Shown here piece by piece: positions 1-9,558 of a DNA stretch of 64,000 bases (its first letter is position 1; each line of letters starts with the position of its first letter). This DNA comes from Shinisaurus crocodilurus (lineage: Eukaryota > Chordata > Lepidosauria > Squamata > Shinisauridae): positions 17,569,525 to 17,633,524 of the forward strand of contig CM037879.1 in NCBI GenBank assembly GCA_021292165.1, given 5' to 3'. The translations under genes and the position numbers were made by a program. The notes under the pieces were generated by a model, which saw nothing but the letters and a program-made list of their open reading frames with translations, made no database searches and had not been told where the DNA came from.

Positions 1-1130
1 GCCATCTCTTTTCATGATCTCTGAAGTGACATCCACTGACAGCCCCTCCAAAGTGCCCAAATGGCACGTTGGAGTGGCTGTCACTGGTTCACCACCATTA
101 TTATTTTGTGTGTGTGCCTGAAATTTGCGCAGGTATCTTTGCCCTTTTTCTTCTTCTTCTTTTTTTGTGGTCTCTCGCAAGTCCATTCTTGCACACGCTT
201 GGGTGACCAAAATGAAAAGCCTTGCCTTGTCAATCTCCTGGGAAGTATATCCTGTCAAAGTGCAGGAGGCACCATGCAGGAACATTGATGAAACAAGGCT
301 ACAAAGAGCTTAATTTGTTGCTTTGCTTTCCCCTGACAGCTGTCAAATGGTGAGCCTGACAAGTGAAAGCAAAGACACAAAAAGATATTTGCTGGCGAAA
401 GGGGGTGGCCTGTATATCACCCCCTTCCCAGCAAGATCCTCTAGCTTTTAAGGTTGGGCCTGACTGTTTTCACCTGTCCTGCACCTTTTCTACCCTTTTC
501 TGAGACTCTAAGTGCTTGGGAAAGTGGAAAAAAACTAGAGGCAAGCTTTTCATTTCAGTCACCCAAAAGTGCACAGGTGGGCACTTGTGAAAGATCGATT
601 AAAAGAAGAAGATATTGGCACATATTTTGGGCATTTGTACAAAAAAAAGATGGCAAACCAGTGACAGCTGCTCCAACGTGACACATGGGCACTTTGGAGA
701 GGCTGTCAGTGGCTGTCACTTTGGAGATCACGAAAAGAGATAGTGATCTCCGGGGGGGGGAATGGGGGAAGCCAAGTGAGCGCAAAAGGGCTCGCAGTCG
801 ACAAGGGGGAGAGCGAGTCAATGACAGTTGCTCCAAAGTGCCACTGGGGCACTTGCTGGAGCGGCTGTCACTGGTGGTGGCTCAGGTGAGCTCAGCAAGA
901 GTGGCAAGAGGTTTCTGCCATTCTTGCCAAGCGGCTTCCTTGCCCCTTCCCTGCACTCATGATGGGATCAATCGGCCGGGTTCGGATGACACAACAACCC
1001 ATCATGGGTACCGTACCACAACCCCTACAACAAGGCATGGGTTGTCAGGGTGGCTTGTTGCCCACAGACAAGCCACCCTGCAGGAAGCGGTCTGGGTTTG
1101 CATGACATGAGAACCCACCATGCCGTGCGA
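1..1130. mobile_element. Complex fold-back (palindromic) non-autonomous DNA transposon, left end outside window
   Basis: The block is built of nested inverted repeats rather than coding sequence. A hairpin lies at about 326-382, where a ctgacagctgtcaaa motif is flanked by inverted gctttgcttt/aaagcaaag arms. Shorter inverted pairs occur near 45-85, 685-715 and 825-870, all variants of a ggcactttggagaggctgtcac motif. Near 980-1130 come terminal-type repeats (gggttcggatgacacaac, and a gacatgagaaccc counterpart). The same motifs in the same order occur at 53990-54985 and, more diverged, at 59890-63885, so this is one family. No transposase is visible. The superfamily is not certain; hAT is a guess from an imperfect 8-bp target duplication at the 54-kb copy. 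Confidence 0.6.
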
Positions 1131-1149
1131 ACCCAGTCATTGACTGACA

Positions 1150-1259
1150 GTGGCTGAATTTTTTGCTGTTGTGCCAGTAGCAGTGTTGCTAGGGGCCACA
1201 CTAGAAGCCAGAGGGGGGGGGGTGCATCCACTCTGCAAGACAGGAGTTGCCCACCCCTG
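1150..1259. mobile_element. hAT-like terminal fragment
   Basis: The stretch ends in gttgcccacccctg, the reverse complement of the caggggtgggcaac terminus typical of hAT (Charlie-type) elements and seen at 33111 and 58997. The other end and the target duplication were not found. A poly-G run lies near 1213-1222. Confidence 0.4.
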
Positions 1260-2261
1260 CTCTATCAGATAAAGTATGCTTGGTTTTGCCTCTCCGACTC
1301 TTCTCTCCTTTACTAAATAACCTCTCCTTTCTTTCTTTCTTTTCCTTTTTTTTAAATTCATGGCTTCTTTAAAAAAAATTCTGCCCAATAACAATGCACC
1401 ATTGTTACACACACATCGTTTTCTCCATCTATCTGCAGCGTGTGCTTTCCGTTGCTTAAAAACAACAACCCTCTCTTAAATATCGAAAGACAAACAATTT
1501 TACTGGGTGAACAATGTTGGAGACTTGAACAGAACAAGCCAGGTTTGCATCTCTTTGTGATGGATGCCAGAAGATATGTGATAGCATGCATACCTTCCCA
1601 GGAGCCTTTTGTCTTATGCACATACAGAATTTGGTATGGAATGTGATGGTAAAGAATTTGGAGTGGCAAAGAAAATAAAGGCCCTGTGGCACAAATGTGT
1701 GCAGTTGGAATTGATCTAAGTGTTAATGCTGGAATGCCATTCTGGGTCTTAATTGCAATGACAATATTTCTGGGTCTGTGTACATGGGAGAGAATGAAAA
1801 GTGGGAATAATGACTGAGCCTTCTGCAGAAAGAGTTCAGCTACAGCATTAGATGGGATCTGATTGATGCAAGTCTACTGAGAAGAAGTCTACTTGGCACT
1901 AGCTAGCTCACAACAGCTGAAATGTAGCAGATGGCTGGATCTGAAGATGTAAACAGAGGTTGATTAACCAAGCAATGTACTCTGGTAAATGTCAAAAGTT
2001 TGGAGGATGGAAAAAGTTTTCGCCTGGAAACTGACATGGACAGTTTAGAACACTGGTTTAGAAGACACATTAGTCCCAAAGCTAGACAAGCACGTTATTG
2101 TCTGTCTCCCAACCAAAGCAAAGAGAATCAGGAAACCCCTGACTTTACCCAGATACAACTAAGTTCAATGCCACCTAGTGACTAAACTATATAATGACAC
2201 TAACCACACAGACACTACACCGGAACTATCTTCCTGATGTCCTCTCAGCCACGTTCTAAGA
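1260..2261. other. Intergenic sequence, nothing recognised
   Basis: About 1 kb of AT-rich sequence without an element terminus, SINE box, LINE protein similarity or convincing ORF. A pyrimidine-rich ctttctttcttt stretch lies near 1328-1355. Confidence 0.5.
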
Positions 2262-2580
2262 CAGGGGTGGACAACTTTTGGGGCTTGTGGGGCTGCATTG
2301 CCCCCCCCCTTTGGAACCCTGCGGATGCCTCACCGCTTCCCTAAAGCCGCCATGGTCTCAGCAATTCTGCTGGGAAACAGGGTGCGCTGGGAGCACATGC
2401 CTTACTTCCCAGCAGAATCATGCTCCCGACAGCTCAGCAGTTGGGAGTCCCATTCTGCAGAGAGACAGAGTGCGCAAGGGGAGCCATCCTCACATGCCCT
2501 GTTTATCTGCAGAAAACAGCGATTCTGCAGGGAAAGAGGGTGCATGGAGAGTTTGTGAGCCCTCCTGATCATTCTGCTGA
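2262..2580. mobile_element. hAT-like element start with GC-rich body
   Basis: Begins with caggggtggacaac, a hAT-type terminus. The body has inverted and direct repeats around cccagcagaatc, gcagagagacag and attctgc. No matching right terminus or target duplication could be located, so the right boundary is approximate. Confidence 0.35.
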
Positions 2581-2589
2581 GTAGGTATT

Positions 2590-3319
2590 GTGGAGAAAAA
2601 GCCTGATGTTGTGTGCACCTCGCCCCCCCAGACCACACACAAACATGTACGTATAATCTTGGCCAAGGGTGGAAGGTCCGGTATGAAGCAGGGGGCCAGG
2701 AAGAGCCACAGAGTCTCCGGCACAATCAAAATGTAAATAGTTTCCCAAGCACACAATGGGTCTCCCAAGTACCCTCGATGGGTCTCCCAAGTACCCTAAA
2801 TTACCAGGAATGTACCGTCTGGCACCCGGAATCTCTTTGCCTTTCCCACCTGGCAGGACCAGTTTGCCCTGCTTGGACAAGGGGGCTGGGCTGGTGAAGG
2901 GAGGGGCAGAGGAAGGGGCGATATACGAGCAGCCATGGCTGCTGGGTTTTGTTGGAAGCAAAGTGCAACGAAGCACGGAGCGGGTCGTCGGCTCAGGCCA
3001 GCTCGGACATTCAACCCCCCAAGCGGAGCGCCTGGGTATGCTGGTGTAAGTTCTTAGTTGCTAGGTTAGACTAGTGTAGATTCTCTGTTGTCAGCTTAGA
3101 ATAGCTTAGGTTCTTGGCTGTTATTTTGTAGTTCTGACTGTGTGTAACAAAGGTATTCCATTCTGTCAGTTTCACTCCCCTTATCTCGCTTTCCAATTTG
3201 TACTGATAAATCCTTCAATAAACTTCCTTTCACTTTCCCCCTAAGTGGAGTATACGTAATTTCTCTTTGACTCAGTGCTAAATTCCAGTGTTTACGACCC
3301 GAGCTGAGTCAGGGATTGC
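2590..3319 (+). mobile_element. Possible solo LTR
   Basis: The block starts with tgttgtg and ends with gattgca. It carries a polyadenylation signal (aataaa, near 3219) followed by a T/C-rich stretch and a ctcagtgctaaattcc region, an arrangement like the R-U5 part of an LTR. There is a 21-bp tandem duplication of gggtctcccaagtaccct near 2757-2800. No internal retroviral sequence adjoins it and no clear target duplication was found. It could instead be an unrelated repeat. Confidence 0.28.
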
Positions 3320-3419
3320 AAGCGGTGAGATCAGAGCTGTCAGTGAAAGCCGTGGATCTCCCGTTTTCCAGGAAAGGACCGGCGGCGGTCCTTCACGTTC
3401 ATCTGCCCCAAAGTCCTTC

Positions 3420-3941
3420 CCTGATGGCATCATTATCTAAAGCCCTAAATAGTCTGGGCCCAGAGAATCTCAACGAATTCCTTACCCAATGTAAACCACC
3501 ACCACCACCACCTTTAAGATCTGTCAATGAGGCCCTGCTGAGGGTACTACAATTTGTGCATGCAAGATTAGCAAGAAGCAGCGCCATTTCAGTAGTTGCC
3601 CAAATGTTGTGGAATGTCCTCCTCAAGGATGTGCACTCAGTCCAAATGTTCATCTCCTTTTGAGGACAGGCGGAAACTTTTTTCCCACAAGGCCCTTTAG
3701 GTGAAAGTGTGCTTTACGATTTACCCTACTGCTGTCTGTTCTTTTACAGTTTCATTGATTTAAAATTGGTTTTAAAATTGGCCTTAGGCTGGGCAATGCC
3801 ACTTTCTGTCCCCACCCCCCCATATCTGCAATATGAAGAAGGATAATATGGCTGCCTTACTTTGTAGGATAGTTGTAAGGTACATGTGATGAAGCTAGAT
3901 GATGCATGTGAAACACATTGAACATATGAAAGCGCTATACA

Positions 3942-3985
<44 letters not shown>
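3420..3985 (+). mobile_element. L2-like LINE 3' end with (GAT)n tail
   Basis: Translation of about 3420-3660 gives a C-terminal L2/CR1-type reverse-transcriptase ORF remnant (KALNSLGPENL, then LRSVNEALLRV). It ends about 300 bp before a gatgatgat microsatellite at 3936-3985, which could be the element's 3' repeat. Stops and divergence show it is an old fragment. Confidence 0.55.
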
Positions 3986-3986
<1 letters not shown>

Positions 3987-4179
3987 AGATGTTTTATGTT
4001 GTAAAAATGACAGTTAAAAAGCAGGATACAGACGATATAGCTTTAGATATAATGTGGGTCTAATAATCTTGTACTGCCTTCCACCACACATACAAAGATA
4101 AATTCAGTCTTTATGCCATAGCACTGTTAAAGGCTGCTGATCTGGTGTGTTTGATCAACAAATATCTTGTGGTTTGAAA

Positions 4180-4460
4180 GCATCAGCTGGTACAGAATGC
4201 AGCAGTCTGGATGCTTATGGGACTAGGTGGTCGGAGCATAACACCTATACTGGCTGCCTATTCATTTCCAATTTAAACTGCTGGTGGTACTGGTAACGTT
4301 TAAAGCCCTCAACAATTTGGGACCAAGTTATTTGGAGGACCACCTGAACCCATAAAAAAACCAGCCTCAAGATCTGGCTTGGAGGCATTGCTTGTGGGGC
4401 TGCCATTAAGTGTATTAGCTTGGAGGGACAGGACCATTTTGGTGGTGGCCCCATGATTGT
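4180..4460 (+). mobile_element. L2 3' ORF fragment, part 1
   Basis: Reads like the L2 C-terminal region that begins with a QLVQNAA motif, followed by AFKALNNLGP-like sequence broken by frameshifts (4185-4460). It resumes after an inserted LTR at about 4822-4920, where a WNSLPREV-like segment is recognisable, so the two pieces were once contiguous. Confidence 0.55.
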
Positions 4461-4821
4461 TGTAAATTCGTCCAGTTCCAAGATAAGCCATGGTCGTTAT
4501 CACAGTCTGAGGGTCAAAGCCAAAATATATCATTCCAAAATACAGCAAACGTAAACCAGTTTGGGATCAGGCAAAGTCGTAGTCAAGGTTGTTCCAAAGT
4601 TCAAAGGTACAAAGTTCAGAGGTCGGGAATGTCAGGAGCGTCTGGCTGTAGCTGTATTAGCAAACAATTGCTTCCAGCATCTGAGTGTGATTGGGACCTG
4701 CCTTTTGAGCAGGCGCTGATCGGTAAGGCTGCCCAGCTGGGTCAGGCTGCACTTAGCCTGGCCCCACTCCAAACACACTCCGGCACGGCTGGTCTCTGTC
4801 TGATCTACTGGAGGCACAACA
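4461..4821 (-). mobile_element. Solo LTR inserted into L2
   Basis: On the minus strand this 361-bp segment begins tgttgtgcc and ends tttaca, the TG...CA form of an LTR. It interrupts a recognisable L2 ORF and is flanked by near-identical 8-mers, atgattgt (4453-4460) and atgattct (4822-4829). An 8-bp duplication is longer than the 4-6 bp usual for LTR elements, so the true repeat may be shorter. No internal region remains. It differs from the Gypsy LTRs at 5231 and 9559. Confidence 0.5.
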
Positions 4822-4925
4822 ATGATTCTGGAACTCCTTCCCTAGGGAAGTGTGCATGGCCCATACTTTACCAGTTTTAAATGGCCCTTGAAGATCCACT
4901 TAGGGCAAAACTACACACTACATTA
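4822..4925 (+). mobile_element. L2 3' ORF fragment, part 2
   Basis: Continuation of the 4180-4460 fragment. The translation around 4828-4915 resembles the L2 segment that follows the WNSLP motif. Confidence 0.45.
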
Positions 4926-4989
4926 AAAGCATAGTGTGTGTAGCTGATCCTAACTTTTTTTTTAGTGTAAGTGCACAAGGCCCCTGCAT

Positions 4990-5225
4990 GGATTATTATT
5001 TATTTATTTATTATTATTTATTTTATTTCTATACCGCCCCATAGCCAAAGCTCTCTGGTCGGTTTACAGCAATTCATAAAAACAATAAAACACATAATAA
5101 AATACAGATAACAATAAAAGCATACAATTTCATTACAAAGTTTAAAACCAAATTAAAAAACCCAATTTAAAATGAGAAATACTAAACAAGTTAATAAACT
5201 AAGCCTGCAGCTGACATAACCCCTG
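4990..5225 (-). mobile_element. L2/CR1 3' tail, left part
   Basis: The minus strand reads ctttggctatggggcggtatagaaat followed by (TAAA)-like sequence, a typical LINE 3' end. It continues beyond the Gypsy insertion at 10352-10860, showing that the Gypsy landed in this older copy. Confidence 0.6.
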
Positions 5226-5230
5226 CCCCC

Positions 5231-6018
5231 TGTGAAGATGGGACTTGTAGTAGCTGAGACTTTAGAAGAAACCCTGTTAGATGTTCTTCCTCCCCCCCCC
5301 CATTGCTGTTTAGCTAACGGATTTTTACTGTAGTCTTTGGAATGTACTGGGAGGCTGTTTGGGAGCACCTGGGAGATAAGGGTGAGCTGCAGAGCTGGAA
5401 AGCAAGGTCAGGCGTTAATTGGGATGAAGTCATGAGAAAGTGTTTACAGCTGAGAAAGGGCGGGGGCCCCTCCTTCGACAGTTAGGGAGACAGGATTGGT
5501 GAACGCTGGGCGGGAAACTGGACCCTGGTGACAATAAAGGAGCTAGGGGAAAAGGCTTCAGTGTTCTTCCATTGGGGCGTGGATGCTGGGAAGTTCCATC
5601 TGGGCAGGTATGCCACTCTGACAGGGTAGCTAAGAAAAGCTAGGCCTGGTTTGACTTACTTTGTTCCTGCAGACTCTTGGGGGTTTGTTTTTATGTTCTT
5701 TTAGAGTCCCTTTTTATTCCCATTCCCTTTTCCTCACAACAACTACCTCACCCCCTTTTCCCCTTTACCTTCTTTTAGCCCTTTTTTATAAGGGATTATT
5801 TTACTTATATTGGACACTTGGAGACCCTACACTGACTAATTTGTTATTCTTACTTTTAATAAAGTCTCCAACTTAATCCTGGTGTGTGTTCCTTTTTGAA
5901 AGGTTGGGGCTGCTACACCAGTTTGGTGTATGGGACCTTGGGAGGTGTGTGCCAGTCCAGGGAACTTTGGGACTGTGGCCTGCCCTGCAGGGTTGGCGTA
6001 AGATCAGCCTCCTTCACA
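5231..6018 (+). repeat. 5' LTR of the Gypsy element
   Basis: 788 bp, TGTGAAG...TTCACA. It contains a ten-C run near 5292, a TATA-like ttttataagg near 5784 and a polyadenylation signal aataaa at 5858-5863, with a second aataaa near 5532. Every position compared matches 9559-10346 at a constant offset of 4328. A 71-codon open frame inside (5661-5876) recurs in the 3' LTR and is not considered a gene. Confidence 0.93.
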
Positions 6019-6036
6019 TGGTGGCTTAGCGGTCGG
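6019..6036 (+). promoter_or_regulatory. Putative primer-binding site
   Basis: Directly after the LTR comes TGGTGGCTTAGCGGTCGG. It starts with TGG, as expected for pairing with the CCA end of a tRNA. I could not assign the tRNA. The same stretch also resembles a pol III A box (tggcttagcgg), which may be coincidence. Confidence 0.5.
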
Positions 6037-6124
6037 ATTTTGCAGCCCACCTGAGGAACATTTGTTTGTCAAACCAGGCAAAGGTTTGTTATTTTCCAGA
6101 TAGGGAAAAGTTGTTAGGGCAGAA

Positions 6125-8371
6125 ATGGAGTCTGCTCTGTTGGATCAGGACCGACCCCTGCTGGGAGCAGAGGCGGTAGACGATCTGCCGGTGTTGGACC
6201 GGGAGGACATTTTACCAGTTGAGGCTCCTCGAGTCGCCCCTCCTATTGAAGTGACTGTCGATTGGGAAGGCGCAGAGGGCGAAGAGAGAAGGGTGTCGAT
6301 CCCATCTCGCTTGGCAGACTGGATGGTGGAACCTAGGGGCCGAGAGGAGAGCCCCAGGTCTCGGAGGTGGAGCACGGGCAGTGGCAGTGACCAGGGAGAG
6401 GAGGAGGGAGCGACAGCGGTTCTCCTCCGGCGGACTCGGAGGATCCCGAATCTGTCTCGTCCCAGATCTACTTCCAAGGAGAGAGAGAGACGAAACGACC
6501 TGTCTCGCCCCAGGCCTACATCCAGAGAAAGAGAATTACAAAAGCAAGTTGACCTTCTGCAGAACCAGTTGGCAAAACACACTGGAACTGTTCGTCCTGA
6601 GAAGCCAAACTTCAAGGACCTGCCGCGTTTCCATGAGGGGCAGGATCCGCTGGAATATTTGGGCTTGTTTGAAATTGCCTGCGAAGATGAGCGTATTCCC
6701 CGTGGCAGCTGGATGTCGGCCCTTCGATCACGAGCCTCAGGCTGTCTGGCTCAACTGTTGTACAGCGTCCCGCGAGAGGATACGCATAATTATGGACAGT
6801 TTAAAGAACTGGTCAGACAAACTTTTTGCCTTTCGGCCGAGAGGTGTCGGCAACGTTTCAGAGAGATTAAAGCTGAGCCCGGTGAGGGTTTTGTCTCCAT
6901 GGCAACGAGGCTGCGAAGGTCCCTGGATTTATGGCTGGAGACGGCTCAAGCTGTCTCCTTTCGAGATTTGCGAGAGCTGGTGGCCTTAGAACAGTTTTAT
7001 GCCGTTCTCCCCGAAGGAAGGGCAGCGCTGGTGAGTGGCCAGCGGCCCACCAATCTCCGGCAAGCGGCGCTGCTTGCGGACCAGATGGGAGTTTATCGGA
7101 AGGGGGGAAGCAGCAATCGAACCACCCCAGCCAAGCCGGCGGGAGGCGGCGGGAAGAGTGAAACATCCAATCCAACTGGAGGAGGAATCGGGCCCAAAGC
7201 CACTTCAACCCCGACGACGACCGGATGCTTCTACTGTAAATTGGAAGGGCATCTGCGTCGGGACTGCCCCAAATTAAAGGCCAAGTTGCAAAAAGAAACA
7301 GCTGCTAAAGTGGGTGCTGTGAGACCGGTGCCTCTCGATGACTCCCCCGGAGAAGCCTCAGATTGGAGTGAGGTCAGCGAGGGAGAGGGAGAAGATCCAG
7401 CCCCACGTATCCCGGGAAATGGAGTAGCGGCCCGGCATTCACCGTCATGGAAGAGAAAGGAGCCGGCGATGGCTTTGGTTCAACCAGGACAAGTCAAGTG
7501 GAGCCAGCTACAATTCTGTGAGTCTCTTAAAATTAATGGGCAATGGGGACAAGGTTGGAGAGACAGTGGGGCTGCCCTTTCCGCTATTGACCGGAGTCTG
7601 GTGAAGCCAGGACAGATGCTAGAGGGACAATTTTTTACCATCACTCCTTATAACTCTCCCCCCATTGCCATGCCTTTGGCTAGAATACCGTTAGAATACA
7701 AAAATTGGAAAGGAGAATTGGACTTGTTAGTACATGAAACTGAATTTACTACGTTTCTTATTGGAAATGATCTGGCTTTCTTGGCCAGTCAAGCCCCTGT
7801 TTTAGCGGTGACTCGGAGTCAGACAATTAAGAAGAAGCAGGCCTCCCCAAACCCCGCATTCCCTGCCCCGATAGTAGAATCTTGCCTCCCGGCTGAGGGA
7901 GAGGCGACAGCTACGGACAGACGGGCAGGGGAGGGGGATGGAGACCCAGCAGAGCCAGAGTCAGCTAAACAGCAGAGAAAAGATTTATTGCCGGCAGGCG
8001 AAGAGGATGTGGCGGAGAGAGAAAAAATCCTTTCAGGGAATCTTCGCTCCACTGCCTTTGTGGAGGCTCAAAACCAAGATCCGTCCTTGCAGGAGTGCAG
8101 GGAGGCGGCTGAAAACCAGGTGGCTACTGTGACGCCTCAACATCCTGTTCGGTTTTTTTGGGAAGCGGGAGTCTTATACCGAGAGTTTGCACCGAAAGGA
8201 GTTGGACAAAGGTGGAAGGTTTATCGCCAGTTAGTGGTCCCACAAGGGTTCCGAGAACCGGTCTTACAGTTGGCTCATGCTACTGCGTGGGGGGGGGGCA
8301 TTTGGGGAGGAAACGGACTTTGCACAAGGTGTCTAATGAATTTTATTGGCCTTCAGTGGCGGAAGCCGTGA
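6125..8371 (+). CDS. gag: Gag-protease polyprotein of Gypsy element, running into the integrase linker
   Basis: 748 codons from an ATG 106 bp after the LTR. In order: an acidic and Arg/Ser-rich N-terminus (1-150); a capsid (about 155-325) whose second half resembles the SCAN fold (RQRFREIK, then WLETAQ, LVALEQFYAVLP, LRQAALLADQM at about 237-322); a CCHC zinc knuckle C368-X2-C371-X4-H376-X4-C381; an acidic linker; and an aspartic protease with the active-site DSGA at 480-483. Past the protease come a VTRSQ-type linker and the start of the integrase zinc domain (first His at 8275-8277). The frame is lost at a ten-G run (8289-8298), and the last 25 or so residues are out-of-frame. Gag assembles particles and binds RNA; protease cleaves the polyprotein. 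Gag and protease share one frame with no stop or slippage site between them. Confidence 0.9.
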   Translation: MESALLDQDRPLLGAEAVDDLPVLDREDILPVEAPRVAPPIEVTVDWEGAEGEERRVSIPSRLADWMVEPRGREESPRSRRWSTGSGSDQGEEEGATAVLLRRTRRIPNLSRPRSTSKERERRNDLSRPRPTSRERELQKQVDLLQNQLAKHTGTVRPEKPNFKDLPRFHEGQDPLEYLGLFEIACEDERIPRGSWMSALRSRASGCLAQLLYSVPREDTHNYGQFKELVRQTFCLSAERCRQRFREIKAEPGEGFVSMATRLRRSLDLWLETAQAVSFRDLRELVALEQFYAVLPEGRAALVSGQRPTNLRQAALLADQMGVYRKGGSSNRTTPAKPAGGGGKSETSNPTGGGIGPKATSTPTTTGCFYCKLEGHLRRDCPKLKAKLQKETAAKVGAVRPVPLDDSPGEASDWSEVSEGEGEDPAPRIPGNGVAARHSPSWKRKEPAMALVQPGQVKWSQLQFCESLKINGQWGQGWRDSGAALSAIDRSLVKPGQMLEGQFFTITPYNSPPIAMPLARIPLEYKNWKGELDLLVHETEFTTFLIGNDLAFLASQAPVLAVTRSQTIKKKQASPNPAFPAPIVESCLPAEGEATATDRRAGEGDGDPAEPESAKQQRKDLLPAGEEDVAEREKILSGNLRSTAFVEAQNQDPSLQECREAAENQVATVTPQHPVRFFWEAGVLYREFAPKGVGQRWKVYRQLVVPQGFREPVLQLAHATAWGGGIWGGNGLCTRCLMNFIGLQWRKP

Positions 8372-9504
8372 AAAACTATTGCCGCTCTTGTGACACCTGC
8401 CAAAGAGTGGGGTTCAATAAAGATCACCCTAAAGCCCCTTTACAGCCCCTCCCCCGAATAGAGACTCCCTTTGAAAAAATTGCTGTAGATATATTGGGGC
8501 CTTTCCAGACGCCCACCAAGACAGGCAAAAAATTCATTCTTACGGTTGTGGATTTCGCAACTCGCTATGCAGAAGCTGCACCGTTAACATCAATCACTGC
8601 CTCTACTTTGGCTAAGACTTTATTAGCTATTTGTGCCCGGCTGGGTATGCCCAAAGTAGTACTTTCAGACCGGGGACCTGGATTTGTGTCGCAACTAATG
8701 CAAAAGATGTGGGAACTGGGAGGGGTAGAGCAATGTTTCTCTGTACCCTATCATCATCAGACAAATGGGCTAGTAGAGAGGTTCAATCAGACCCTGGGAA
8801 AGATGATTCGAGCCTATGTGACAAACCACCCTAAAGACTGGGATCAAGGGCTTCCTATGCTCCTATTTGCGTATCGGGATGCCCCTCAAGAAAGTTTGGG
8901 GTTTTCTCCGAATGAGCTAATGTTTGGCCGGGAGCTCAGAGGCCCTCTGACTATGCTTAGAGAAGAGTGGGAGCAAAAGGTGGCTAGTTCCTCTCAGAAT
9001 GTTATAAGTTTTATGCAAATGCTACAGAATACTCTGAGAGAGGTACAACAAGTGGCGCAGGAGCATTTAGCCCACGCTCAAGGCACGCAGAAGGCGTGGT
9101 ATGATCAAACTGCCCGAGTCCGAGTGTTTCAGCCCGGAGACCAGGTTCTTGTTCTCAAACCGGTTAAACCCGATAAGTTAACCCTTAAGTGGGAAGGGCC
9201 TTTGACTGTGAAAGAGCGGTTGGGGGAAGTCAACTATTTGTTGCAGTATGCAGAGACCTCGCGATTGCCGAAGGTTTTTCATGTCAATATGCTCAAGCGG
9301 TATGTGGACCGGAAAGATTTTGTGTTTCCCCTTCAGCCTAAGCCCGAAGAGCTGGCTAGGCCTTTAGATCTGTTAGGAGAATGTCAACAGAAAAGAGGGA
9401 TAGAAGAAATGCCCTGGCCTTTAACTTTGCCCCCTACAGCAACGCCAAGGATTGCAGCAATCCCCCGAGAAGCTTGTCTCGGATTCACACTGAAGAATAA
9501 TTAG
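8158..9504 (+). CDS. pol: Integrase of Gypsy element (separate frame)
   Basis: The frame is open from 8158, but homology starts only at the poly-G run (about 8293). It shows the remaining zinc-domain residues (His at 8299-8301 and the CRSCDTC cysteines near 8380), then a catalytic core with D111 (8488), D171 (8668) and E207 (8776), spaced D-X59-D-X35-E as in retroviral-type integrases. A C-terminal GPY/F-like region follows (WEGPLTVKERLG, HVNMLKRYV). There is no chromodomain. The role is strand transfer of element cDNA into chromosomes. The core looks intact, but the zinc domain is split between two frames, so this copy probably does not make a working enzyme. The ORF ends 54 bp before the 3' LTR, where RT would be expected in a Gmr1-like element. 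Confidence 0.88.
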   Translation: MGSGSLIPRVCTERSWTKVEGLSPVSGPTRVPRTGLTVGSCYCVGGGHLGRKRTLHKVSNEFYWPSVAEAVKNYCRSCDTCQRVGFNKDHPKAPLQPLPRIETPFEKIAVDILGPFQTPTKTGKKFILTVVDFATRYAEAAPLTSITASTLAKTLLAICARLGMPKVVLSDRGPGFVSQLMQKMWELGGVEQCFSVPYHHQTNGLVERFNQTLGKMIRAYVTNHPKDWDQGLPMLLFAYRDAPQESLGFSPNELMFGRELRGPLTMLREEWEQKVASSSQNVISFMQMLQNTLREVQQVAQEHLAHAQGTQKAWYDQTARVRVFQPGDQVLVLKPVKPDKLTLKWEGPLTVKERLGEVNYLLQYAETSRLPKVFHVNMLKRYVDRKDFVFPLQPKPEELARPLDLLGECQQKRGIEEMPWPLTLPPTATPRIAAIPREACLGFTLKNN

Positions 9505-9550
9505 AAGATGAGGTCTGGCAGGAATTCCCTCCCAGTCTCATCTCCTTAAA
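9470..9550 (+). pseudogene. Residual C-terminal tail of pol, after the RT/RNase H deletion
   Basis: In a frame different from the integrase ORF, about 9466-9550 can be read with one stop (taa) followed by EDEVWQEFPPSLISL and then the polypurine tract. A short acidic and proline-containing tail just before the PPT is what the end of a pol ORF might look like. I infer it is the remnant downstream of the deletion, whose junction would lie between roughly 9330 and 9470. The assignment is tentative. Confidence 0.35.
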
Positions 9551-9558
9551 AGGGGGGA
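9548..9558 (+). promoter_or_regulatory. Polypurine tract
   Basis: aaaagggggga lies immediately upstream of the 3' LTR, as expected for the plus-strand DNA primer of an LTR retrotransposon. Confidence 0.85.

Noticed and set aside
5661..5876. 71-codon ORF in the LTR, repeated at 9989-10204
   Set aside because: Present twice only because the LTRs are identical; low-complexity Phe/Leu/Ser-rich product from a T/C-rich stretch.
6019..6060. Pol III promoter after the 5' LTR (A-box-like tggcttagcgg)
   Set aside because: No B box at a fitting distance; the match lies in the primer-binding region and may be chance.
6145..6615. 156-codon minus-strand ORF opposite Gag
   Set aside because: Shadow of the Arg/Ser-rich Gag N-terminus.
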